Assembly: GCA_964626265.1 (NCBI GenBank)
Contig: CAZVCG010000017.1
Location: 1 to 46,257 of the forward strand
Direction of reading: 5' to 3'
DNA from: CAZVCG01 sp964626265
GTDB taxonomy: Bacteria > Pseudomonadota > Alphaproteobacteria > UBA9219
DNA: 46,257 nt
In this document: positions 8,624-17,231 of the stretch, one piece after another
Position numbering within the stretch: position 1 is the stretch's first letter
Layout: each line of letters begins with the position of its first letter
The notes under the pieces: model-generated
Database searches by the model: none
Told to the model about the DNA's origin: nothing
What the model saw: the letters and a program-made list of their open reading frames with translations, nothing else
Made by a program: the position numbers and the translations under genes

Positions 8624-9697
8624 TTAAATATTTATTCTTCCCCAAACTTTCATCGCCATCTCATTATAAACCTGTGCGCAATCGTTGGCGGGATCGAGCG
8701 CGACGATGGGTGTACCTTCGTCTGATGTCGTTCTAACCCGAACATCAAGCGGGACTTCGCCGAGCAATGGAACGCTCATACGCTCCGCTTCGGCCCGCGC
8801 CCCGCCATGGCCGAAAATCTCGCTATGGCCGCCGCAATGCGGGCAGACGAACTGGCTCATGTTCTCTATAATGCCGAGTATGGGCACGTTCAGTTTTTGG
8901 AACAGGCCGATGGCTTTGCGCGCGTCGAGCAGCGCGACATCTTGCGGCGTTGATACAATAACTACGCCACTCAGCGGCACAAAATGCGCGAGCGTCAACG
9001 GCGCGTCGCCTGTGCCGGGAGGCATATCAATGACCAAAACGTCAAGCTCGCCCCACGAGACATCGGCAAGCAGTTGACGCAAGGCTCCATGCACCATGGG
9101 CCCCCGCCAGATGACCGGCGTTTCTTCGGGAATTAGATTGCCGATGGACATGACCGACAGACCGTGAACCTGAAACGGAATGAGTTTGTCGTTATTGTCC
9201 AATTCCGGTTTGCCGCGCATACCCAGCATACGCGGCACCGATGGCCCATAGATGTCGGCATCAAGTAAACCTACGTTATGGCCTTGCTTGGTCATCGCGA
9301 CAGCGAGATTAACGGCGGTTGTCGATTTACCGACCCCGCCCTTCCCCGAGGCAACGGCAATAATATGTTTGACGTTGGCTAAGAGCGGTACTTGGTTTTC
9401 TGGTTCTTCGTGAAGGTGCAGTTTCGCCTGCGCAGGACGATGGGCCGTCAATACGGCTGTTACCTTTGCAACGCCTGCGACGGATTTCACGGCCTGTTCG
9501 GCAGCCAGTCGCAAAGGCTCCATTTCGGCGGCTTTTTGCGGATCAACCTCAAGAGCGAAGGTGACTTTCGCTCCACCCGCCATATCGGCAATATTAATGC
9601 CGTTAACCATATTGAGCGCGACGATATCCTGATCGCCGCCATCTATTTTTACGGCGCGGAGAGAGTCGCGTATCCTGTTTTCGAGAGCCTTGTTCAT
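8624..9697 (-). CDS. mrp: Iron-sulfur cluster carrier protein Mrp/ApbC
   Basis: P-loop ATPase that carries and delivers Fe-S clusters in the cytoplasm. The 357-residue product has an N-terminal MIP18/DUF59 domain (about 5-85), a linker, and an NBP35-type ATPase domain with the deviant Walker A GKGGVGKST at 118-126, DADIYGPS near 147-154, DMPPGTGD at 224-231 and the cluster-binding C285-P-H-C288. All landmarks of the family are present and the length is typical. It is transcribed alone on the minus strand, ending in the repeat region. The start ATG at 9697 is the only reasonable one in frame. Confidence 0.96.
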   Translation of the reverse strand: MNKALENRIRDSLRAVKIDGGDQDIVALNMVNGINIADMAGGAKVTFALEVDPQKAAEMEPLRLAAEQAVKSVAGVAKVTAVLTAHRPAQAKLHLHEEPENQVPLLANVKHIIAVASGKGGVGKSTTAVNLAVAMTKQGHNVGLLDADIYGPSVPRMLGMRGKPELDNNDKLIPFQVHGLSVMSIGNLIPEETPVIWRGPMVHGALRQLLADVSWGELDVLVIDMPPGTGDAPLTLAHFVPLSGVVIVSTPQDVALLDARKAIGLFQKLNVPILGIIENMSQFVCPHCGGHSEIFGHGGARAEAERMSVPLLGEVPLDVRVRTTSDEGTPIVALDPANDCAQVYNEMAMKVWGRINI

Positions 9698-9760
9698 TGC
9701 TATAAGCGCTTATCAACTCTGAATGTCATATGCAACTTCTATAAGCGAATGGAGTAATTC

Positions 9761-10216
9761 ATGGGCAAAATAATAGAAATGGATAAGATTGAGGATATGC
9801 TGGATATCGGCGACCCGAAATCTGTTCTTTCCTATATCATCAAGATATCCGGAAAGCCGCTCGAAATTGAAACATTCCATAAGCAGAGCACAAAAGAGCC
9901 GGAAGAGTTTGTTTATTTCTCAAGTATACCCGGGATGAAGGCTGTTGTTGAAGCTCCGCTTCACGAAGGCGTCGTTTTGAAAAATCCGGTAAGCGTCGCC
10001 GGGTACGGAACGAATTACATGACGTCTCTGGCACACTTGTGCCATGCGCTTCTCACGCCGAAATTGACGTTAGGCGAGCATATATCGGAAAATCCGGAAA
10101 CACGGCAGTATCTTGTCGTCGAAACTTCCAAGGGCCAGGAAAAAATCGAAATCATCGGCGAGCCAAAGCGTTCATGGCTTAATGGGCCGAGGATCAAGGA
10201 ACTGGGCCTTACCTGA
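9761..10216 (+). CDS. Unrecognised 151-residue protein
   Basis: An ATG at 9761 follows a GGAG Shine-Dalgarno sequence at 9751 with good spacing. I do not recognise the product. It has no signal peptide or membrane helix, is mixed charged, and ends in a KRSWLNGPRIKELG stretch. The gene is convergent with rnr and the two overlap by eight bases at their ends. Its base composition is somewhat more AT-rich than its neighbours, which could mean later arrival. The open frame, ribosome site and lack of a competing opposite-strand ORF make it probably real. Confidence 0.65.
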   Translation: MGKIIEMDKIEDMLDIGDPKSVLSYIIKISGKPLEIETFHKQSTKEPEEFVYFSSIPGMKAVVEAPLHEGVVLKNPVSVAGYGTNYMTSLAHLCHALLTPKLTLGEHISENPETRQYLVVETSKGQEKIEIIGEPKRSWLNGPRIKELGLT

Positions 10217-12392
10217 AGTTTCTTTTCTGTTTGCTCTTGAAACGGCGGGAATGCTGCGGCGCGCTCCCGTTGTTTTCTTCAACAATAGTAAAGCCTAAAC
10301 TGCCCGTGAGTTTATCCGCCTTGTCGAGGCGCACTTTAACCGGCATCCCCAGTTGATATTCCCGTTTCGTGCGCTGGCCGACAAGCGCGTGGCGTTTTTC
10401 GTCATGGTGATAAAAATCGCGCGGCAAGGCGTTGAACGGGATCATGCCGTCCGCGCCCGTGTCGTCCAGCCGCGCGAAGAGGCCAAAACGCGCCACGCCG
10501 CTGATACGCGCGGAAAATACGACGTCGATTTTGTCCGCGAGAAAAAGGGTAGTGTAGCGGTCGATGGCGTCCCTCTCGGCTGTGATCGAGCGGCGTTCGG
10601 TTTGCGAGATATGCTCGGCGATGCCTTCGAGATTTTCGATTTCGCGATCCGTCAAGCCATCGTCGCCGAGCTTGCCTGTGCGGATGAGCGCACGGTGAAC
10701 GATCAAATCGGCATAACGCCTTATTGGCGAGGTGAAATGCGCGTATTTGGCCAGCGCAAGCCCGAAATGGCCGATGTTGTCGGGGCTGTAAACGGCTTGC
10801 GCCTGCGAGCGCAACATAACTTCGTTGATAACTTGCGCGTTCGGGCCGCCCGCCGCCATCTCCAGAATATGCGTCAACATGCGCGGATGGAGTTGTTTGT
10901 GCGGGACGAGTGAAATTTCAAAGCTGGCCAGAAAGTCGCGCAGAGCTTCGAGCTTTATTTCGCTGGGCTTGTCGTGTACGCGGTAAATGCATATCCCGCC
11001 CTTGCCTTCCAATTGCGCCGCGGCGGCCACGTTGGCGCAAATCATGAACTCTTCGATCAGTTTGTGACTGTCGAGGCGTTCGCGGACTTTTATGGCGGCG
11101 ACAGTCCCGTCTTCGTTCAATTCTACCTTGCGTTCCGGCAAGTCGAGTTCGAGCGTGCCGCGCTTGACTCGCGCGTTCATAAGGCAATCATAAGCGTCGT
11201 AAAGCGGTTTAATCACCTGTTCTAGCAAGGGCGCTGTGAGCTTATCCGGCTTGCCGTCGTGCGCGGCCTGAACCTGTTCATAGGTCAGGCGCGCGCGCGA
11301 TTTCATCACGCCGCGTACGAATTGCCAGCGTGTCAGCTCGCCCTCTTTGTCGATCCACATGTGACACGCTATGCAGGCGCGATCCACGTTCGGCATGAGG
11401 GAGCAAAGACCGTTGCTAAGCTTTTCAGGCAGCATCGGTACGACGCGGTCGGGGAAATATGTGGAATTGCCGCGTTCATAGGCGTCTTGATCCAGCGCGC
11501 TGCCGGGTTTTACATAATGGGCCACGTCGGCAATGGCGACAATCAGATGCCAGCCGTCCTTGTCGCGTTCGGCAAACACGGCATCGTCGAAATCCCGCGC
11601 ATCCGGCCCATCGATGGTGACGAGGGGGATACCTGTAAGGTCAACACGGTCTTCGCCGTTAGCGTCATTCCCGCGAAAGCGGGAATCCAGATGCGAGCGT
11701 CCGCGAGCAATATGAGGCGCGTCAGTTCTTGTGGATTGGGCCGGTTCTGATTTATATGGCCCGCCGACGCGGGCCACTGGATCCCCGCTTTCGCGGGGAT
11801 GACATGGTAAATTGACCGGCTTCGCCTCATCCGCTTCCTTCAACGCCGCTTCGCTGAACCTGTCAGGAATTTCGTTGGCGCGAATGGCAATTAGGCTGAT
11901 GTTGCGCGGATCGTCGGGATCGCCGAGATGATGTGTGATCCGCACCTCGCGGCGGCCTTGCTTGGTGCTGGGTAAAACCAGTGCCGCGACAAGTTCGCCT
12001 TGCATAAACGAAGCAATATTTCCCCTCCCCTCGCGGGAGGGGTCAGGGGTGGGGGCTAACCGTTGGGTGTAGCCTTTAATTTTTGAGGACTTCCCATGGT
12101 CGTTCTCCCCCCTCCCTAACCCTCCCCGCAAGGGGGAGGGAATTTTACCGTTCTTGCTTGAAGGGCGAACGACATAGGTGTTTTTGTCGCGACGGTCGGA
12201 AACTTCCAGTCCCCAGCCGAACTTTGTTTTTACAATAACGCCGACGACATGCGTCGGCGTTTCGCGGGGCGGCCTGGCGGGCGTTTTGTTTTCTATAGGC
12301 TTTGCAAAACGCTTTTCGAAATGCTCGCGGAATTGGCGTTGGGGTTTCTTTTGATGTTCAGCGTGGCGTTTTTGTTTTTTGTGTGCCTTCAT
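10209..12392 (-). CDS. rnr: Ribonuclease R carrying two in-frame repeat insertions
   Basis: Processive 3'-to-5' exoribonuclease of the RNase II/R family, used in structured-RNA and rRNA decay. The 727-residue product has a very basic N-terminus (1-45), an OB-type region (46-150), the RNB catalytic domain with D261, D264, D267, D269 and D270 in DGPDARDFDDAV, the HFTSPIRRYADLIVHR motif, an S1 domain near 625-700 and a basic C-terminal tail. The winged-helix domain seen at the start of most RNase R is not recognisable. Residues about 79-127 and 196-245 do not belong to the family: they are translated copies of the family B and family A repeats. The reading frame is kept through both. It starts as ATGA overlap with the GNAT gene and ends the pyrB-to-rnr run. 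Confidence 0.93.
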   Translation of the reverse strand: MKAHKKQKRHAEHQKKPQRQFREHFEKRFAKPIENKTPARPPRETPTHVVGVIVKTKFGWGLEVSDRRDKNTYVVRPSSKNGKIPSPLRGGLGRGENDHGKSSKIKGYTQRLAPTPDPSREGRGNIASFMQGELVAALVLPSTKQGRREVRITHHLGDPDDPRNISLIAIRANEIPDRFSEAALKEADEAKPVNLPCHPRESGDPVARVGGPYKSEPAQSTRTDAPHIARGRSHLDSRFRGNDANGEDRVDLTGIPLVTIDGPDARDFDDAVFAERDKDGWHLIVAIADVAHYVKPGSALDQDAYERGNSTYFPDRVVPMLPEKLSNGLCSLMPNVDRACIACHMWIDKEGELTRWQFVRGVMKSRARLTYEQVQAAHDGKPDKLTAPLLEQVIKPLYDAYDCLMNARVKRGTLELDLPERKVELNEDGTVAAIKVRERLDSHKLIEEFMICANVAAAAQLEGKGGICIYRVHDKPSEIKLEALRDFLASFEISLVPHKQLHPRMLTHILEMAAGGPNAQVINEVMLRSQAQAVYSPDNIGHFGLALAKYAHFTSPIRRYADLIVHRALIRTGKLGDDGLTDREIENLEGIAEHISQTERRSITAERDAIDRYTTLFLADKIDVVFSARISGVARFGLFARLDDTGADGMIPFNALPRDFYHHDEKRHALVGQRTKREYQLGMPVKVRLDKADKLTGSLGFTIVEENNGSAPQHSRRFKSKQKRNFR
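11664..11803. repeat. Palindromic repeat family A inside rnr
   Basis: Inverted arms at 11664-11690 and 11777-11803 (GTCATTCCCGCGAAAGCGGG and its counterpart) match those of the intergenic copy at 1615-1719, and the inner GCGAGCGTCCGCGAGC is shared in inverted orientation. The 140-bp element is read in frame by rnr and gives about residues 197-243, containing the tell-tale HPRESGDP and LDSRFRGND peptides, between the segment before the catalytic domain and the DGPDARDFDD motif. Confidence 0.9.
12021..12140. repeat. Palindromic repeat family B inside rnr
   Basis: Outer hairpins CCCCTCCC-CTCGC-GGGAGGGG (12022-12042) and CCCTCCCC-GCAAG-GGGGAGGG (12120-12140) have the same layout as the family B copies at 8448-8615 and 35498-35801. 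The element is read in frame by rnr as about residues 83-124, giving the IPSPLRGGLGRG and APTPDPSREGRG peptides often seen when such repeats are translated. It falls in the OB-type region of RNase R, probably in a surface loop. Confidence 0.85.
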
Positions 12393-12874
12393 TGTCTTCC
12401 AGCTAAGCGCGTGAGCGCATGATCCTTTGCTATGTATTTGGTTTTGTGGCGCGCGGCTATTTTCTTGCTCATGCCGATGCTTTTATAAAAAGAGTTGGCT
12501 GTTTTATTGTTAGAAATAGCTTTGACAAACACTAAAATGCATTTTTTCTTTAAAGCATCCTTGGCGACGCAGGCGACTAACGCTTCACCAATGCCTTTAC
12601 GACGATACGCGGAATCGACATAAAGAAGATTGAGGTCACGCTTAAAGCCGTTGATTACAAAATCGTACGCGTCAAAGGCGTAAACAAAACCGGCGGGCTT
12701 GCCATTGTAAAACGCTAACCACACTTGACCGCGTTTGCGCGGGCCTAGGCAATGTTTAACGAAATCTTTGGCTGTAGTCGATGTCGTGTCGCCATGGAAG
12801 GCAGACAACTTCTTCATCATTCTGGCGACCGCCACAGCATCTAATCGACGCATACGACGGATTTTTACACTCAT
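12389..12874 (-). CDS. GNAT-family N-acetyltransferase
   Basis: The 161-residue product has the GNAT fold: a central LNLLYVDSAYRRKGIGEALVACVAK segment (about 82-106) with the R/Q-x-x-G-x-G/A acetyl-CoA loop as RRKGIG, and a C-terminal TANSFYKSIGM region. Substrate unknown; it may be a small molecule, a peptide or a protein. The product is rich in Lys and Arg. Both ends overlap neighbours as ATGA: its ATG overlaps the topA stop and its TGA overlaps the rnr ATG, so it is translated together with them. Confidence 0.88.
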   Translation of the reverse strand: MSVKIRRMRRLDAVAVARMMKKLSAFHGDTTSTTAKDFVKHCLGPRKRGQVWLAFYNGKPAGFVYAFDAYDFVINGFKRDLNLLYVDSAYRRKGIGEALVACVAKDALKKKCILVFVKAISNNKTANSFYKSIGMSKKIAARHKTKYIAKDHALTRLAGRQ

Positions 12875-15514
12875 TTTTTCTTTCCGCCACGTTTGGCTTT
12901 GCTTTTCGTCGAAGGCCCTTTTGCGATCTTAGCCGCGAGTATTTCTACGGCTTGGTCGAGCGTAAGCGTTTCTGGATCATAGGCTTTGGTAACGGTGGCC
13001 ATGACCTTGCCCCACTTCACATAGGGGCCGAAACGTCCGCTGTTGAGCGTTACGGGTTTTCCGTCTTCCGGGTGTTCGCCGAGAGGCTTGCCCGCCGAAG
13101 CGCCGCTGCGGCGAGGGCCTTTGTCTTCCTCGGCCAAAAGAGCTACGGCGCGGTTCATGCCGACTGTGAGAACGTCATCCGTGTCGGCGAGGCTTTTATA
13201 GCGTTTGCCCATTTGCAGGTATGCGCCATAACGACCGATGCCTGCCTTGATCGTTTCGCCGGTTTCCGGATGCTTGCCGACTTCGCGCGGCAAGGCCAAA
13301 AGCTTCAACGCCGTTTCGAGATTGATAAGGTTCGGGTCTAAGCCTTTAGGCAACGACACGCGCTTTGGTTTCGGCGCGTCCGACTTTTTCTTTTTTGTTT
13401 TTTTCTTTTTGCCCTTTTCCTCTTCAGGATCAGTGGGGATATCGACTTCCGGCGCAGGGCCAAGCTGGACATACGCGCCATAGGGACCGACGCGCGCCGT
13501 TATGGGCATTCCCGTGGCTTTGTCCTTGCCGAGTTCGCGCGGGGCCATCGGCGCGGGCTTGTCGCCGTTATCGCCGTTGCTGACGGCCAAAGGCTGCGTG
13601 TTCTTACAGGTCGGATAATTGGAGCAGCCGACAAAAGCGCCGAACTTGCCGAGCTTGAGGCCCAAGCGGCCATTGCCGCACACTGAGCACAGCCGCGGGT
13701 CTTTGCCGTCCGGCTGTGGCGGGAAGAAATGCGGGCCGAGCGCTTCGTCGAGACGGTCGATAACGTCCGAAATCTTGAGGTCTTTCGTCTCACCGATGGC
13801 TCCTGAAAACTCGCTCCAGAACTTATGCATGACCTTTTTCCAGTCAAGGCGTCCGCCGGAAATCTCGTCCAGTTTGTCTTCAAGGTCAGCAGTGAAATCG
13901 TATTCGAAGTAATGGCCAAAAAAGTTTTCCAGAAAAGCCGTGACAATGCGGCCACGGTCTTCGGGGATGAAGCGTTTTTTCTCCAGACGAACGTAATCGC
14001 GATCCTGCAAAACCTGCATGATGCTGGCGTAGGTCGAAGGGCGGCCGATGCCGAGCTCTTCTAGCCGTTTTACCAGGCTCGCTTCGCTGTAGCGCGGCGG
14101 CGGCTGGGTGAAATGCTGCTCCGGTTTGACCTCTTGCTTGTCGAGGTTGTCTTTTTCCTTAAGCGGCGGGAGTTTCGTACCATCTTCGCCGTTTTCGGCA
14201 TCCTCNNNNNNNNNNNNNNNNNNNNNNNNNNNNNNNNNNNNNNNNNNNNNNNNNNNNNNNNNNNNNNNNNNNNNNNNNNNNNNNNNNNNNNNNNNNNNNN
14301 NNNNNNNNNNNNACGGCGACCTGATCCAGAACGGCGCTGGCCATCTGCGAGGCCATCGTGCGCTGCCAGATAAGCGTGTAAAGGCGCAACTCGTCATTAT
14401 TAAGATATTTGGCCACATGCTCAGGCTTGCGGCTCATATTCGTGGGGCGGATGGCCTCGTGGGCTTCCTGCGCGTTCTTTGCGGCGGCTTTGTAAACGCG
14501 GGGCGACGACGGCACATAGTCCTTGCCGTAATCCTTATTGATGAGGTCGCGCGCGGCGTTAATAGCTTCCATCGAAAGCGTGACGCCGTCGGTACGCATA
14601 TAGGTGATGAGGCCGACCGTCTCGCCGCCGATGTCCACGCCTTCATAAAGGCCTTGGGCGATGCGCATCGCGCGCGACGCGCCGAGGCCGAGCTTGCGGG
14701 AGGCTTCTTGCTGTAACGTCGATGTCGTGAACGGCGGATACGGGTTGCGCTTGGCTTGTTTCTTCTCAACCGCCGTTACTTCAAAAGACAGTTGATTGAT
14801 GAGCGATAGCGCGGCTTGGGCTTCTGCCTCGTTGCGCAGGGCGAACTTGTCGAGCTTCTTGCCGTTCAAGTGCGTCAGGTGGGCCGGAACAATGGCGCCG
14901 GACGACGTTTTAAACAAAGCCTCGATCGTCCAGAATTCCTGAGGTTGGAACTTCTCGATTTCGGATTCACGTTCGCAGATCAACCGCAGGGCGACCGATT
15001 GCACGCGGCCTGCGGACTTCGCGCCCGGCAGCTTGCGCCACAGCACGGGCGACAAAGAAAAGCCGACCAAATAATCCAGTGCGCGGCGGGCCATATAGGC
15101 GTCAACCAGCGCTTGGTCTATTTCGCGGGGCTTGGCGATGGCGTCCAGAACGGTCTGCTTGGTGATCTCATTAAAGGTAACGCGGTGGACGGGCTTATCC
15201 TTGAGGATTTTCTTGTCCCGCAAGACTTCAAGGACGTGCCACGCGATGGCCTCCCCTTCACGGTCAGGGTCGGGAGCGAGATAGACGGCATCGGCGCCTT
15301 TGACGGCTGCGACAATTTCTTTAACGGGCCTGTCGGCGCGGTCGCCCAGCTCCCAATCCATGGCAAAGTCGTCGTCCGGACGCACGGAGCCATCCTTCGG
15401 GGGCAAATCGCGGATATGCCCGAACGAAGCGAGGACCGTATAGTCCTTGCCCAGATACTTATTAATGGTCTTCGCCTTGGCGGGCGATTCCACGATGACA
15501 ACTTTTTGAGCCAC
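12871..15514 (-). CDS. topA: DNA topoisomerase I (with an assembly gap)
   Basis: Type IA topoisomerase that relaxes negative supercoils. The N-terminal part (from 15514) has the TOPRIM domain with VIVESPAKAKT (6-16) and DPDREG (82-87), and the active-site Tyr305 in GLITYMRTDG. After the gap the product has a C4 zinc-ribbon (CSVCGNG..CSNYPTC) and several TopA C-terminal repeats, with a Lys-rich stretch and Lys-rich end. The N run at 14206-14312 interrupts the gene, and the two halves are out of frame by one base across it, so the stated gap length is probably wrong rather than the gene broken. About 36 residues are hidden. Its stop overlaps the GNAT start. Upstream is dprA, 21 bp away. Confidence 0.95.
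14206..14312. other. Assembly gap (107 N) inside topA
   Basis: Run of 107 N. The reading frames on the two sides agree only if the true gap is one base shorter or two longer (modulo 3). The flanking sequence is that of a normal topA gene. Confidence 0.99.
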
Positions 15515-15535
15515 GAATTACCTAATTTTAGTAGT

Positions 15536-16648
15536 CTAACCAATGAGGGCCACGCGGTGACCGGGCTGCCGTTCTACACGTCCAGCCAGCTCTAATTCCA
15601 GCAAAATGGTCAGCACAACGGCGGGGGACACATGACACTGCCGGATGATTTCGTCAACCGGTACTGGCGAAGGGCTTAATATTTCAAGAACTTTTGCCCC
15701 TGCCACGTCCAGTTCGCTTTCCTGAATGGGCTGATTTTCGGGCTCTTCGAACCCCAGGAGAGGAGCGAAGGACGGCGCAGGCATACTATGAATATGCCTC
15801 AAAACGTCTTGGGCATTTTCGGTCAAAACGGCCCCTTGGCGGATAAGGTCATTCGTCCCGTTGGCACGAGGGTCCAGGGGGGAGCCAGGAACGGCGAATA
15901 CCTCCCTGCCCTGTTCCAACGCCATGCGGGCCGTAATGAGGGAGCCGGATTTCATGGCGGCCTCAACGACAATCACCCCAAGGCTGAGGCCGGAAATGAT
16001 CCTGTTGCGTTTCGGAAAAAGTTGCGCGCGCGGTTCGCATCCCAAGGGCTGGTCTGACACGACAGCTCCTCGTTCGACAATCCTGTCGTACAAGGCGCGG
16101 TTCTCTTCCGGATAAACGACATCGACGCCTCCGGCCAAGACCGCAATTGTGCCGGAGGCCAAGCTTCCTTGATGCGCCGCCGTGTCGATGCCGCGCGCAA
16201 GTCCGGATACGATAACGAACCCTTCCTTGCCCAGATCATGCGCAAGGCGTTCGGCCATCTTGCGCCCGTTGAGCGAGGCGTTGCGCGCGCCGACGATGCC
16301 GATGCACCTGTTGGATAGTTTAGACGCATCCCCCATCACGACAATCACAGGCGGCGCGTCTTCAATGACCGCAAGAGCTTCAGGATAGTCAGGCTCGCAC
16401 ATCACTATGAAACGACCGCCCAATTTTTCAAGCGCAGCGATTTCATCGTCGATGATGGCTTGTGGCGGCTGGGCAAGCGGCTTTTGCTTACCGCCGCGGC
16501 GCGACAATTCGGGCAAAACTTCAAGAGCTTTCTTCGCAGAACCGTAACGCCGTAATAATTGCCTGAACGTTATGGGGCCGACTTGCTCGGTTCGCGCCAG
16601 ACGCAACCAATCCCGGCGTTCCTGGGGGTTTAAGGAATTACGCTTCAT
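15536..16648 (-). CDS. dprA: DNA-processing protein DprA
   Basis: Binds incoming single-stranded DNA and loads RecA during natural transformation; also common in species not known to be competent. The 370-residue product has an N-terminal SAM-like region, the Rossmann-fold core with IGIVGARNASLNGRKMAE (about 116-133), VSGLARGIDTAAH (147-159) and GSLITARMALEQGREVFAVPG (about 232-252), and a C-terminal winged-helix region near 310-368. The first 11 bases overlap the end of plsY. It is next to topA, as in many Alphaproteobacteria. Confidence 0.95.
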   Translation of the reverse strand: MKRNSLNPQERRDWLRLARTEQVGPITFRQLLRRYGSAKKALEVLPELSRRGGKQKPLAQPPQAIIDDEIAALEKLGGRFIVMCEPDYPEALAVIEDAPPVIVVMGDASKLSNRCIGIVGARNASLNGRKMAERLAHDLGKEGFVIVSGLARGIDTAAHQGSLASGTIAVLAGGVDVVYPEENRALYDRIVERGAVVSDQPLGCEPRAQLFPKRNRIISGLSLGVIVVEAAMKSGSLITARMALEQGREVFAVPGSPLDPRANGTNDLIRQGAVLTENAQDVLRHIHSMPAPSFAPLLGFEEPENQPIQESELDVAGAKVLEILSPSPVPVDEIIRQCHVSPAVVLTILLELELAGRVERQPGHRVALIG

Positions 16649-17231
16649 CCGTTTTGTTTTGACCTATCTTTGGCTCTGTGCGCCGGATGAGGCGCACGAT
16701 GTTGTTTCTATGCTTGATGAATATGAGCACAGTCATGACCGTCAAAAGCCAGACCAACTCGCGGTTGCCAAGCAAGAAAGCAACGGCGGGCGATAACGCC
16801 GTCGCTGTCATAGCGCTTAAAGACGAGTAACGCGATAAATAAGCCGTGACCAACCAGATCGACAAGACGCACAACGCTACAGGCCACGAAAACGCCAGCA
16901 GCACGCCCAACGCGGTCGAAACGCCCTTCCCTCCCTTAAAGCGCAGCCAAACAGGGTGCATGTGGCCGATAAGAGCGGCCAATCCGGCGAACTGCGCCAT
17001 TTCCGGATAGGCATATTGAGCGATGAAAACAGCCGCAAAACCCTTTGCCGCATCCAACAGCAATGTAGATAGGGCCAAACCTTTGCGTCCTGTCCTTAAA
17101 ACGTTTGTAGCCCCGATATTGCCTGATCCGATGGATCGAATATCCCCCAGCCCCGCTAGACGCGTCAGCAGCAAGCCGAAAGGGATGCTGCCTAAAATAT
17201 AAGAGAGGATGAGGAGCGTCAAAAAGTTCAT
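16638..17231 (-). CDS. plsY: Glycerol-3-phosphate acyltransferase PlsY
   Basis: Inner-membrane enzyme that uses acyl-phosphate to acylate sn-glycerol-3-phosphate, the first step of phospholipid synthesis. The 197-residue product has about five membrane helices and the three family motifs: GSIPFG plus SIGSGNIGATNVLR (33-46), GHMHPVWLRFKGGKGV (about 89-104) and KHRNNIVRLIRRTE near the C-terminus. Its ATG shares one base with the pyrB stop (TGATG), so translational coupling is likely, and its end overlaps dprA. Confidence 0.97.
   Translation of the reverse strand: MNFLTLLILSYILGSIPFGLLLTRLAGLGDIRSIGSGNIGATNVLRTGRKGLALSTLLLDAAKGFAAVFIAQYAYPEMAQFAGLAALIGHMHPVWLRFKGGKGVSTALGVLLAFSWPVALCVLSIWLVTAYLSRYSSLSAMTATALSPAVAFLLGNRELVWLLTVMTVLIFIKHRNNIVRLIRRTEPKIGQNKTDEA

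Noticed and set aside
12871..15514. Frameshifted topA
   Set aside because: The frame change falls exactly at the N run, so the gap length is the simpler explanation.
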